DNA of 60,251 bases from a virus: the IMG/VR virus record IMGVR_UViG_3300009160_000004, positions 1 to 60,251 of that record. One strand, 5' to 3'. The notes under the pieces were generated by a model. That model did not search any database. It had not been told where the DNA came from and worked only from the letters and a program-made list of their open reading frames with translations. A program made the translations under genes and the position numbers. This document shows positions 37,948 to 47,800 of the stretch, piece by piece. Positions within the stretch are counted from its first letter, which is position 1, and each line of letters starts with the position of its first letter.

Positions 37948-38351
37948 TAGCGGAGGAGCCCTCCCAAAAGAGTGTTGATTACTGAGCTACGCGATTGCAG
38001 CGCCGCCATTTGGTTTGCGTAGGCATTCTGCTGCTGAAGCGCCCCAAGGGACTGTGCCTGGGACTCCTGGGCCTGATTGGCCTGGAGTCCAGATAGCGCG
38101 TTATAGTTCTGGTTCTGGAGGTTCTGTGAGTACGCCTTGGCGACTCCCTCCGCTACGTTGTTTGCAGCGTCGATGCCTGCTTGGTTCCATTGCGTTCGAC
38201 CGCGAGAAATGCCGCCACGGTCGTATTGCTTCACGGCGAATCGCGGGTCGCCGGAGGCATACGCTTTGGCAAGCTGGTTGTTCATCTGCGCCTGCATCGT
38301 CTGCGCGGGCAGACCAGACGGCAGCGGCGTATTTGTTTTAACCTTGTTCAT
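37947..38351 (-). CDS. Gln/Asn-rich protein, 134 aa
   Basis: Rich in Gln, Asn, Ala (YSQNLQNQNYNALSGLQANQ; ESQAQSLGALQQQNAYANQM), with a C-terminal hydrophobic end SSVINTLLGGLLR. The same end-type (SSVLSGLFG) occurs in the 104-aa gene product upstream, suggesting related minor virion proteins, as in ejection proteins of short-tailed phages. Confidence 0.7.
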   Translation of the reverse strand: MNKVKTNTPLPSGLPAQTMQAQMNNQLAKAYASGDPRFAVKQYDRGGISRGRTQWNQAGIDAANNVAEGVAKAYSQNLQNQNYNALSGLQANQAQESQAQSLGALQQQNAYANQMAALQSRSSVINTLLGGLLR

Positions 38352-38662
38352 CCGAACAGCCCCGAAAGGACGCTGCTGACCATTCCCACGCCAGTGTTAC
38401 GCAGCGAATTCTGCTGCTGTTGCGCGTCGTTCATCTGTTGAAGGCCAGCCAGCACAAGCCGGTTTCGTGCCTCCATCTGCTTCAGGTCGTAATCGTTGAT
38501 GGCCTTGGCGGCTTCGACTTCGTAGTCGGCGTTGTTGCTCCCCATTTGCGCACGCAAGACATCGTCATGCGCAGAGCCGTACTTCGTGAACGGGCTCTTG
38601 GCCGGCGGAGACGGCGGGGCCTTGGGCGGGGCGTACGGAAGTGAGGTGTTGTATTTGAGCAT
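38348..38662 (-). CDS. Small virion-region protein, 104 aa
   Basis: Start 38662 by TGATG overlap. Pro-rich N-terminus (SLPYAPPKAPPSPPAKSPF), helical centre (NRLVLAGLQQMNDAQQQQNS) and hydrophobic C-terminus GVGMVSSVLSGLFG. Similar ending to the next gene; the pair may have arisen by duplication. Confidence 0.7.
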   Translation of the reverse strand: MLKYNTSLPYAPPKAPPSPPAKSPFTKYGSAHDDVLRAQMGSNNADYEVEAAKAINDYDLKQMEARNRLVLAGLQQMNDAQQQQNSLRNTGVGMVSSVLSGLFG

Positions 38663-40128
38663 CAGTATTGCGGCAGGTACTTCATGGCCGCGTCGTAGTA
38701 CGGCGCTCCACGGAACTCTTCCCAAGTGGATGGATCAGTACGTGTTCCATCGCGCTTACGAACTTCTGCATCGCGGGCTGCAATTAGCTGCGAGCGGCGC
38801 CAGTCGAACTCCCTGGCGTTGGGGTCTAGTTGCGCCAACTGAGCGTTGAGTCGCTCTTCCAAATCGCGATCACGCTCAACATTGCCCTGCTGAACGCGGG
38901 CCATGGCATCGCGATAGTTCGCGCCACGCTGGTACAGATCGGCGGCACGTTGCGACTGCAACTTCTCGGTTGGAGTCTGGAACACATCGCTCTTGCCAAT
39001 CGTGTTGTTCCACAATCCGGACAACGCTGAGTTGGATCGATTCAATTCGCCGCCGACATCACCCCATCCGGAGCCCATCTGGCCAGCCAGCCCAGTCAGC
39101 CGATTGGCAGAATCGCTGTAGCCGCCCGTCAGGCCGGAGAGGATGTCGCGGACGGCGATCTCGCGTGGCGGGCCATTGGGATTGATGGTGGTGACGTTGC
39201 CGTAGTACTGGTCCATGCCCCGGGACGAGGCATCGACGTTGTACTTGTTCATCGCCATCAGGCCGCTGAGAGTCTGGCCAAGCATCTGGCTGGGCATCTC
39301 GCGCGAGGACATGTGCTGCATGTTGGCCATGCCCAGCGTGTTGGCGTAGTTGCTGTCCAAGCGGTCAGCGATGTCGGTGCTGTTGAGATCACCCCGCGTG
39401 GCGTCCAGGCCAGCGAACATCTGCGAGCCGTCAAACTGCGGAGCCGCTGAACGCTGGGGCGAAGAGTAGCTGCCGGAAGCGATCTCCCCGTCCGGACCAG
39501 TCGCCCGGAAGCCGCCGCCCATGCCTCCGAAGTCCATCGACGGCAAAGCGTTGGCAACGGCCATGCCGATCCCAGCCTTAGCGTAGGATCCCCCAAGATT
39601 CCCAAGGGCGTTATTCCTGGACTGGCCAAGCTGGCTCAGTCCGGTCTGGTTGGCAGCACCGAGATCCGACAGCATCTTGTTGTATGCCATCTGGTTCTGC
39701 GCCCACGCCCCCATGGCGGAGCCCGATGCAGAGCCATAAGCCCCAAGGGCTGCGGATCCCAAATTGGACAGAGCGCCCTGGCGGGCTGCTTCTGACATGG
39801 AGTTGTATCCGGTGTTCAGAAGCTGGTTGTTGTTCTGGGCGTTGGCCTGGGCCTGGGCGAGGCTGCCAAGACCGCCAGCGTAAAAGCCGTAGTTGTTCGC
39901 GGTGGCATTCCCCAGGCCGGCGAGGCCCTGCGAGTAGTCGCCAAACGCCTTGGCGTAGTTGCCGTAGTTGGCGCTGTTGAGTGCGCCAAACGCAGCCGGC
40001 TGCTGCATCATGGTGACGAGGGCCTGCCCTTCGGCCTGGGCGCCCTCCGGCTTGGACATATCAAACCCAAACCGTCCCCTGTCAGGGACCATGGTAAAGG
40101 GGCCGGCGCGTTCAGCGGAAAAAGCCAT
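38662..40128 (-). CDS. Ala/Gly/Asn-rich virion protein, 488 aa
   Basis: Low-complexity repeats of Gly, Ala, Asn and Gln (YSQGLAGLGNATANNYGFYA; SLAQAQANAQNNN; GALSNLGSAALGAYGSASGS), then a charged helical C-terminus (QRAADLYQRGANYRDAMARV). Composition fits an internal or ejection protein. ATG 40128 with AGGAGACTTCC upstream. No enzymatic motif seen. Confidence 0.72.
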   Translation of the reverse strand: MAFSAERAGPFTMVPDRGRFGFDMSKPEGAQAEGQALVTMMQQPAAFGALNSANYGNYAKAFGDYSQGLAGLGNATANNYGFYAGGLGSLAQAQANAQNNNQLLNTGYNSMSEAARQGALSNLGSAALGAYGSASGSAMGAWAQNQMAYNKMLSDLGAANQTGLSQLGQSRNNALGNLGGSYAKAGIGMAVANALPSMDFGGMGGGFRATGPDGEIASGSYSSPQRSAAPQFDGSQMFAGLDATRGDLNSTDIADRLDSNYANTLGMANMQHMSSREMPSQMLGQTLSGLMAMNKYNVDASSRGMDQYYGNVTTINPNGPPREIAVRDILSGLTGGYSDSANRLTGLAGQMGSGWGDVGGELNRSNSALSGLWNNTIGKSDVFQTPTEKLQSQRAADLYQRGANYRDAMARVQQGNVERDRDLEERLNAQLAQLDPNAREFDWRRSQLIAARDAEVRKRDGTRTDPSTWEEFRGAPYYDAAMKYLPQY

Positions 40129-40144
40129 GGAAGTCTCCTACGAA

Positions 40145-40591
40145 TTAATGTCCTTTTCGGCGGGCGTTGTATATGGCCCGTTTCACCAGCACTTTTGCCC
40201 CGAACTCCACGAACGGAAGCCCCCGCTTTTCCGACTCCTCCCGAAGCCACCCCAGGATGGTTTTCATTCCATCCTCGCTCTCGCACCACTCAATGCCCAT
40301 CTCGTCCATTTTCCGGGCCCTGGCATTACAAGAGCATGTGGGGGAAGAGACGATCCCAACCTTCTTCATGAGGGATTTGAGTTCTGTGCCTGGGCCGTGA
40401 GATTCGACCTTGGGCGGGCTGGGCTTGGCGGCTTTCGGGCCGCGATACTTAGAACAGAGCGCGGCGTAAGCCTCGTCCGAAAGTGTGACCTTATCGCCTT
40501 CGACAGTTCCGTGAGAGAGAACGTCTTCCAGATACCCGGGCGGGCGCTTAGTGGAGGCATGGCGGATTGCTTGGAGAGTGAAGGTCTTCAT
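40145..40591 (-). CDS. Conserved protein with a CxC-type motif, 148 aa
   Basis: Start chosen at 40591 (MKTFTLQAIRHASTKRPPGY). GPGTELKSLMKKVGI, then PTCSCNARARKMDEMG, WCESEDGMKTILGWLREESE and KRGLPFVEFGAKVLVKRAIY follow a pattern I recall from uncharacterised proteins in phages and in planctomycete genomes. The Cys cluster could bind metal. Function unknown. It sits upstream of the internal virion genes. Confidence 0.75.
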   Translation of the reverse strand: MKTFTLQAIRHASTKRPPGYLEDVLSHGTVEGDKVTLSDEAYAALCSKYRGPKAAKPSPPKVESHGPGTELKSLMKKVGIVSSPTCSCNARARKMDEMGIEWCESEDGMKTILGWLREESEKRGLPFVEFGAKVLVKRAIYNARRKGH

Positions 40592-41436
40592 GGGGGGCAC
40601 TCTTCCTCCTGACACACACCGTCACAGCAGTAGGCGCTCGGCCCGGTTACGAGTCCGCACGTACAACAAGGGACACCTGTCCCGCAGTGGTTTGGATCAG
40701 ACACGGGGTTGGCCTTTTTGGCCGCTAGGTCTGCCTGCGCCTCCCCCAAGCCCCAAAACGGCCCCCCGCGAGCGTGTCCGTCATCCGTATCTCCGCCGCC
40801 CTCCGCTTCCACGTACCAGAGATCGCAATCTGCGTCCGACTCGCACCCCGAACCGCACGACTCCTCCTGACACACACCGTCACAGCAGTAGCCGGCGCAG
40901 CATGTGGTGCCGCAGCAGGTCATACCTGATGGGCAGCAATTCCCATCGCAGCACACGCCACTGGCGCAGTCGGCTCGGTCATCGCATCCGTCCTCGGGCG
41001 GGGGCGGCGGAAAAACGCTCTTCTTGCAGCGTTTGCACGAATTAGACCCATACCCAATGGGCGTGTACCCAGGCGGGCAAAAATACTCCGCCGAAGTGCA
41101 AGATTCGCTAGGAAGGTCGCAGCAATAGACAATGACAGGGCCGGGGTCAGGCGGTGGTTCCGGCGGCTCCGGCGGTGGCGGCGGCGGATCGGACCCCGGG
41201 CAAACGCTGCCTGGGCCACCAAACTCCCCTCCGAGATATTCGCAGTCGCACGGATTCCTTTGCTCGCAAATGGCGTCTTCGCCACTGGCGTACGTCCAGC
41301 ACGCCCCAGGCGTACAATCGTTATCGCCGCGAAACGTGCCTCCACCGCAGTTCTCGCAGGTGCATTTCCTCTTGCCCGTGGAGCAGTCCGCCCCGTTGCA
41401 GCAGCGGCCTCGCTGGTTGCAATTCGACTCAGTCAC
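40588..41436 (-). CDS. Extremely cysteine-rich virion-operon protein, 282 aa
   Basis: By my count 43 cysteines (about 15 percent), many as CC or CCxxxC (CCDGNCCPSGMTCCGTTCC; two copies of YCCDGVCQEE), separated by poly-proline linkers. Reads as a chain of small disulfide-knotted modules. No signal peptide, so disulfides would form after release, or the cysteines bind metal. Lies next to tail genes and could be an exposed tail or adhesion component. A 30-bp direct repeat within the gene underlies the duplicated module. Confidence 0.75.
   Translation of the reverse strand: MTESNCNQRGRCCNGADCSTGKRKCTCENCGGGTFRGDNDCTPGACWTYASGEDAICEQRNPCDCEYLGGEFGGPGSVCPGSDPPPPPPEPPEPPPDPGPVIVYCCDLPSESCTSAEYFCPPGYTPIGYGSNSCKRCKKSVFPPPPPEDGCDDRADCASGVCCDGNCCPSGMTCCGTTCCAGYCCDGVCQEESCGSGCESDADCDLWYVEAEGGGDTDDGHARGGPFWGLGEAQADLAAKKANPVSDPNHCGTGVPCCTCGLVTGPSAYCCDGVCQEEECPP
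40604..40633. repeat. 30-bp direct repeat, copy 1
   Basis: Identical to 40862-40891, inside the cysteine-rich gene; encodes the repeated YCCDGVCQEE module. The 258-bp spacing is a multiple of three, so recombination would remove 86 codons in frame. Confidence 0.9.
40862..40891. repeat. 30-bp direct repeat, copy 2
   Basis: Second exact copy (see 40604-40633). Confidence 0.9.
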
Positions 41437-42208
41437 TTGGCTTTAAATACGTCAATGTTGTCAATTGCGGAATGACTCTTAGTCTTACTGGAAGCTCAAC
41501 TGTGCTTTCTTCGTAGTCAATCGTGCAATCGCTTTTCCAAGTAAAGTTCTGGAAGTACGGCACTTTCACAGTCGCTTCGATATCGACGTTGGCTAGGAGA
41601 GCGCGTGTTGCGCGCCGGCCCTGCGCTCCGCCAGCAACGCCACCAAAAAACTGATCGCCTTCATTGATAACAATCTGGCCAACGGCCGCTGGGGGCGGAA
41701 TGCGACCTCCGACAGAATCCCCCGAAGGAGACACGGGGACAGGAAACCCATTCATGTATTCAATGGTCATGTTTTGCGTGCTGACGGTGTTGTATTGGGC
41801 GTTGTCTGCAAATGTGTTGTCAAAAAATGAATTGCCTCCGACGTTAAAAGTCGGGCCACCGTAGTACTCGTTCGCAAAAAACTCTTGGTTCGTTGGAAAG
41901 GAAAACTCCGCGCCGCCGTAATTTGTGTTGTACCAACTGCCGTTGGAGTACGACCCTATCCCAGGAGCCTCAAAATAGTACTGGTTATAGTTCTGAGGGA
42001 AAAGCTCTTGGTATTGCTGCGGGTTCCACGCTGGCCCGCCAACCACCCCCTTGGTATTTGGCGGCTCGCGAGGGGCAAGGTTCACATCCCCGCGATGCGC
42101 AAGCGGCTGCTGGCAATTGCCGAGCGCCTGCATGAGAGAGCGGACGGCGCTGTCCGGAAGTGCGCCGGAGAGGGCGTTGACGAGTGCTGGAACTTGCTGC
42201 GTAAACAT
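41429..42208 (-). CDS. Tail-region protein, 259 aa
   Basis: ATG 42208, coupled to the upstream repeat protein. Helical N-terminus (VNALSGALPDSAVRSLMQAL), then an Asn/Gly/Phe/Tyr-rich beta-type middle (NQYYFEAPGIGSYSNGSWYN; FFDNTFADNAQYNTVSTQNM), and a beta-strand-rich end (ATVKVPYFQNFTWKSDCTID). Looks like a structural fibre or appendage protein. No known family. Confidence 0.7.
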   Translation of the reverse strand: MFTQQVPALVNALSGALPDSAVRSLMQALGNCQQPLAHRGDVNLAPREPPNTKGVVGGPAWNPQQYQELFPQNYNQYYFEAPGIGSYSNGSWYNTNYGGAEFSFPTNQEFFANEYYGGPTFNVGGNSFFDNTFADNAQYNTVSTQNMTIEYMNGFPVPVSPSGDSVGGRIPPPAAVGQIVINEGDQFFGGVAGGAQGRRATRALLANVDIEATVKVPYFQNFTWKSDCTIDYEESTVELPVRLRVIPQLTTLTYLKPSD

Positions 42209-44811
42209 CAGGACACACCATCCACAGTGAGGCCGTACAATTTCACCGCATTGGCTGGCTGCGAGGATGCCTGCGTCCCAGCCATCGCAATAGCGACATG
42301 CCTGTCGCCACCGACATTATGCTCGTCGCGGTGACCGGACAGATACGCACGCGCAAATCCGTTTGCGTCACCAAGGGGAGAGCGACCGCGACCCATGTTA
42401 AGCGTGGACTGCGTTCCTGCCGACAGGAATCCTCCACGGTCGCTGACGATTGCGTTCGCGCGCGGAGTTGGAGAATTGTTGTAGTGCAACCGCAATTGCA
42501 GATTGGCGTCGTTTTGCGTCGGCTCGTACAGCAATCCAACGGATCGGCTGCCCTTGTCGCCGTCCGTAATGGTGAAATTGCCGGTACGGAATTCGTACGG
42601 GATCGGAGAGCCTGGAGCATCCACATGGCCGGATGAATTTGTGAAGGTTCCGTCGCCCATGCCGTACAAAGAGACCTGTTTCCCAGACACCTGACCGACC
42701 GTTCCAGCAGTGACCGCGACGGGATATGTCTCCTCCCACCACGCCTTAGTCGCCGCGCAGTAGCACAGCGCGCGTGTTGAAAGCGACTCTCCCTGTCGGC
42801 AGTAGAAGAAGCGGATGACCTTGGAGTTCTGGTCGGCCGACACAAAGAAGACGCTGGACGCAGGGAAGTAGATCAGGCCGTCGCGCCAATAGTTGTCGAT
42901 GGGAAGGGAGACAGCCGCTTCGGTCTGCCCGTCGAAGGCGTACATGCCGTAGCTGTCTGCGATGTACGCTACTCCGCCCAGCACGGCAAAGCACCTGCTG
43001 TTTAGCATGCCGCGATACGCTGCGAGCGTAATGGATGCATCGATAACCGGCTGCGAGACGTACTGCAACTTGTACAGATGACGAGATTGGCAAATCAGCA
43101 GTGCGGCACCCAGTGGAACAAGACCGACAATGGCGTCCGGATCACCTGCGTTTTCTTGCAGAACAAGTTCGTTTTCTTCCGGCACGCTCTCTGGCTCATC
43201 GATCTCCGAGAACAAGAGTGCATTGGGGCGCTCTCCGGTCGTGTCCACGGCATACCACGCGCGGTCCTGGAAGACGCATCCGACTGCGAAGCTCCCTGGG
43301 AGGACGCCGAAGCGCCTGGCGTTTAGCTGGCCGGAAGGCAGTACGACTGGCATCAGTCCGTAGTCGGCGCGCGTTGTGTCTTTAAGATCATCGTCCGAAA
43401 GCGTGTCGGAATACGCCCCGAAGAATCCTCCGTCCGTGCGTTGGATGGTGGCAACCCTGAACAACACCACGGACTGATCGGCTGTCGTGCGCCACAGTTC
43501 CATGGCGGTTACGCGATCTTCAATGCCCGGATGCGTGAACGACCACGTAATGCTTGGCGCACCCGATGAAGTTTCGACCTCCACAAGGTCTGAGATGGAG
43601 GACGGAATGGGTCCGTTGCGGGATTCCGGCGTGGAGTCAAGATAGCGAATACAGCAAAGATACTTGCCGCTGATTGCGCTGGACATGGTGGCCGTGAGCT
43701 TGGCCTGCGTGTCCCTAATGACGGCAGTCGGCACTTGGAAGTACTGCCCGCCAGCAGTCACGGAGACTGTCGATACCGAACCGTTTAGCAACGACGCTCC
43801 GGCGGCAGCGCCAGCGCCATCGGGATCGTCTGCGGCTGGGGTAAACGTAATGACGGGCGGCGATACAAACCCGGCTCCTCCAGTGACAGCCGTGACACTG
43901 GCCACTCGGTATGACATAGACACGCGCACCTGCGCGCCAGTGCCTCCTCCCCCCAGGACACTTGCTGTCACGCCGCTCGTCGTAGCGCCGGTTCCGCCGG
44001 AGATGAGGCGGATCGTGTCCACTTTACCATCTGCAACTGCCGCAACGGCCACGGCAGATGTCAGCCCTTGCGCAGTGGAGAAGAGGACTGTCGGGGCCCC
44101 AGTGTAACCAGTGCCTTGGTTGGTGATCGTGGCCGCGTAGACAGTTCCCAGAACGCCAACGGACAGTTGCGCCCCGCCAGCGATTCCGCCGTCCACAGAA
44201 ACCGTGGGTGTGGTGGAGTACCCTTCCCCGCCGTCAGTGACAACGACGCTTGTCACTCGCCCATTTGTGATCGTGGCTTTCGCCTTGGCGTTTGCGCTGG
44301 GGCTGCCGCCCGTAAAACTCACGGTTGGGACGTTGTTGTACCCTACGCCAGGAGAAACGATCTGGATGTCTTTGACGTACCTTGCTCCGCCGCCAGTAGA
44401 CGCGACGATAGTCGGCCCAACAGCCGGCTTCTGGATTCCGATTCGGTCAACTACGGCCTTGTCGCCGTCCCAGCGGATTCCCCGCCCCATGCCGTCCACG
44501 CCGTACATGTCATTGAAACGGCCCTTCAGGAACGCCATCGGGCGAATAGGGCCGGTGTACGCAAACGCCGTTGCGGCAGCGCCGGTGCCGCCGTTACCAG
44601 AGAACTGCACTTCCGGCGACCCTGTGTAGCCAGTGCCAGATGCAGTGATGACCACAGACTCCACGGCCGTTCCGGCCATGTGTGCAACGGCCGCAGCGCC
44701 CGTCCCACCGCCGCCGACAATCGCGACGTTAGGCGGAGCGGTGTAGCCAGTTCCGCCAGCGACGAGCGACACGGAGACAACGCGATTAGGGGAACGAGTG
44801 GAGATAATCAT
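42208..44811 (-). CDS. Large tail protein with GxGYTxxPxV repeats, 867 aa
   Basis: The first about 330 residues contain six or more glycine-rich units such as VAGGTGYTAPPNVAIVGGGG, ITASGTGYTGSPEVQFSGNG, VSPGVGYNNVPTVSFTGG and VTDGGEGYSTTPTVSVDGG, likely a beta-helix or stacked-sheet fibre. The rest (SRNGPIPSSISDLVEVETSS; YGMYAFDGQTEAAV) resembles tail tubular or stabiliser proteins of short-tailed phages, with a propeller-like pattern. ATGA-coupled to the FN3 gene. Probably part of the tail hub or fibre. Confidence 0.78.
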   Translation of the reverse strand: MIISTRSPNRVVSVSLVAGGTGYTAPPNVAIVGGGGTGAAAVAHMAGTAVESVVITASGTGYTGSPEVQFSGNGGTGAAATAFAYTGPIRPMAFLKGRFNDMYGVDGMGRGIRWDGDKAVVDRIGIQKPAVGPTIVASTGGGARYVKDIQIVSPGVGYNNVPTVSFTGGSPSANAKAKATITNGRVTSVVVTDGGEGYSTTPTVSVDGGIAGGAQLSVGVLGTVYAATITNQGTGYTGAPTVLFSTAQGLTSAVAVAAVADGKVDTIRLISGGTGATTSGVTASVLGGGGTGAQVRVSMSYRVASVTAVTGGAGFVSPPVITFTPAADDPDGAGAAAGASLLNGSVSTVSVTAGGQYFQVPTAVIRDTQAKLTATMSSAISGKYLCCIRYLDSTPESRNGPIPSSISDLVEVETSSGAPSITWSFTHPGIEDRVTAMELWRTTADQSVVLFRVATIQRTDGGFFGAYSDTLSDDDLKDTTRADYGLMPVVLPSGQLNARRFGVLPGSFAVGCVFQDRAWYAVDTTGERPNALLFSEIDEPESVPEENELVLQENAGDPDAIVGLVPLGAALLICQSRHLYKLQYVSQPVIDASITLAAYRGMLNSRCFAVLGGVAYIADSYGMYAFDGQTEAAVSLPIDNYWRDGLIYFPASSVFFVSADQNSKVIRFFYCRQGESLSTRALCYCAATKAWWEETYPVAVTAGTVGQVSGKQVSLYGMGDGTFTNSSGHVDAPGSPIPYEFRTGNFTITDGDKGSRSVGLLYEPTQNDANLQLRLHYNNSPTPRANAIVSDRGGFLSAGTQSTLNMGRGRSPLGDANGFARAYLSGHRDEHNVGGDRHVAIAMAGTQASSQPANAVKLYGLTVDGVS

Positions 44812-47800
44812 GTCGGTTCCGCGAACGCCCTTTCTGGCGGCGTAAACTCGCCAAAATATCTCCCGCCAGCCGTGACACGCAGCGTCTCCAAGTACGCGAG
44901 GTTGGTGGGCGCCATGAAATATTGCAGCCCGGATGTCGCGGCAATCCCACGGAAAGTACCTGTAAAATACAGATTGTCGTAGAATGGGCAGTTGACTCCA
45001 TTAGTGCATCCGTGCGTGGCGCACGGATATGTGTTGCTACTATTCCGAACAACGCGATCCGCGGCTGGCATGTTAGCATTCCACGACGAATACGAGGAAA
45101 CGGCCGTAAGGGCGCGACCGTTCAGATAAACGCGAAGCGTATTATTTGCTGTATAGAAGAGCTTTTTCTGGGAAAACTCCACGGCAAGGTGAACCCATTG
45201 GTCAATGGCGTCATCTGAAATTGTAAAGTCGCTGCGGATGTAGTCGCTTTGATTTGTGACGCAGCCAGCGCCAGCAAATTCATTTGTATACGCGCGAACG
45301 ATTAGCCTATATGGCGTTGTTGTCCCGGACGTTGGCAGCAACTGCGCGTCAACGTAAACGTGCCCATGCTCTGGGTTGGACGTTCCTCGCTGGTTCTCGT
45401 AAACGACGGGAATGTATTTGAAAGACGTAGTGTTGATGCTAACGCCTTGCAGGTTGTTCCCAGTTCTCTGCACGCCGAAGAGGTAGCGGGCTGATGAACC
45501 CAAGCCTAACGCGGCTTGCACCCACGCCTCGCAGGTCAAAACATCGTCGGATCCGTAGTCGTATCTCCCACTCGCCGTACTTGCCGCCCCGGCAGTGGAA
45601 AATGCGCGATAGATAAACGGAGTATTTAGCGTCACGTACGCATCTCCGAATCTCCCAGTTCCCGTTGGCTGCGGGGACGAGGAGGAAATCAGCGACGTTG
45701 TCAGCTGACCGCTACGCTCGCGAACGATAGACTTTCGCGACTGCGTGTCGTACAGAAACGTCACGCGGTCCCACGCGGAGTCGGCGTACGTTCCCGGAGC
45801 AGTCAGTGATGCGGTCACGCCGGTTGGCGTTCCGCTGACCGCCGTCCCACCGGCCGTTGATGCCGACGCACGCAACAGGAACGACACTGACGGAGGCTTG
45901 GAGATGTAGAAGCGAGCAAGCCCCCACTTGTGGTCTGGGTGGTATAACGTGGAATACGAACTTGGCGTCGGGAGCAGCAGACTGCTCCGCTTGTATTTCA
46001 TTGTTGTTGGATGCAAAACGCCAGTATGCTCGCCAATAGTAGACCACGTACTGCCGCTATTGGTGCTAACCTCCAATAGAAGCGAGTCGGAATGATCAAC
46101 ACCAACGGATGGCATGATGATGTCTTGGATGATCCGCCCGTCATCAAACTTGGGCGTGAGGAATGTTGGCGCTGTGGTGACAGTTCCGGCCTGCGCAGTG
46201 ACCGTCGTGTCGGCCGTCACGGAGCCCGCAAAATTGCCAACTCGCACCGTGAGCGTGCGGGATCCTGCCGCGCCTGTCGGGAACGTGATTGTTTTGGCAG
46301 AAAGGTCCGTGGCGACATTTGCAAACTCTATTCCGCCCTCCAGCCCCGCCGCCGCCAGCACGCCCGTTCCTGCGTTGGATACGGCCCACGTTACGGTCAC
46401 GTATCCCGCCGAAACAGCCGAAGTCAGCGTCAGCCCTGTCGGGGCGACGGAGACCGCCTGATCGACAAGCGCGAGAGAATATGGGCTAGGCCCAACAGTA
46501 GTGATTGTTGAGACACGGAAGTTGTATCTCTTGGCCGACGAAAGCTGGTCGGTGATCGTGTAAGTGTTCGCGGCCGTTGTGCCGGTGGCGTTGATCCATG
46601 CCGTCGCGTTGGCTTCTTGGTACTGGACGCTATGCCCGGTGACAGTCGATCCATACGTCGCGCCAATCGTCCACCGCAAGGAGATTGAATTAGAAAACTC
46701 TGCGGTAGCCGTGCGAGACGTAATCGAAAGAGACGTTGGCGCAACGGCAACGCGGCCGGGGTACACGGCGTTGGATTGCGTGCTGTACGGGCCAGTGAAG
46801 TTGCGGTTGTTGACGGCTGCTACGCGGACAACGTACTCGTTGCCATTAACCAGCCCTGCAATCGTCGCCGGGGAGGCCGGGACCGTCCCGTAAGTACTCC
46901 ACGTAGATGCGGACGTTTGCTTGTACTGAATGACGTATCCGGTAATCTCAGCACCGCCGTTATTCGATGGCGTCGTCCACGACGCGGTGATTTGCATGTT
47001 CCCGCCAGTCGCGTTGGCGCCAGTCGGCGCAGTCGGCGCGCCAACTGGCGTGACGGCCGCGCCTGCTGTGCTGTAATTGCCAGTACCGACTGACGAAACC
47101 GCAGCTACGCGAAACAAGTACGCGGTGCCGTTGGTGAGCCCATTGACAGTAGTTTGCGTGTTAGTGCTGGAGCCATCGCTGAACGTCGCCCAAGTGCTTC
47201 CTGAGTTGGAGCTGTACTGGATGACATAGTCAATGATGGCAGAGCCGCCAGTGTCCGCAGGGGCGGCCCAGCGGACGAGCGACAGTCCGTCACCGGATGT
47301 CCCCGTGACGCTGGTTGGCGCCAGCGGAACTGTCTGCGGAACCAGTGCGCTGCTAGTGACTGTCGCGCTAGCGCCCTCTGAATTTACTGCCGCCACGCGG
47401 TAGCGATATGAGCTTCCGTTGGTGAGCCCCGTCGCCGTGTAGTTGGTCGCAGTGCTGGCGCTGCGCGTGATGACGGAGTAGGAGCCGCTGTTGACAGACA
47501 CCTCAATTTGATAATCAGTGATTGCGGCACCGCCCGTCACCGCAGGCGCAGCCCAAGAGAGTGCGACCTGCGCATTTCCGGCAGTTCCTGCCAGACTGGT
47601 CGGGGCGTTAGGGGTGGTGCGAGGAATGACCGCGGATGTCGCAGAGGAGTACGGGCCAGTGCCCACGGCGTTGACGGCCGCCACGCGATACCGATAGGAG
47701 CTTCCGTTGGTCAGGCCAGTGACCGCAAGCGATGTATCTGCGCTCGTGCCGTCACTTATTGTTGTCCAAGTTGACCCCCCATCGGTGGACTGCTGAATAA

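Noticed and set aside
37983-38000. Second copy of the D-arm-like ACTGAGCTACGCG seen at 30844-30856
   Set aside because: It lies within well-supported coding sequence (37947-38351) and is too short to count as a repeat of an attachment site.
44068-44982. 304-codon plus-strand frame opposite the repeat tail gene
   Set aside because: Antisense shadow of glycine/valine-rich repeats on the minus strand.
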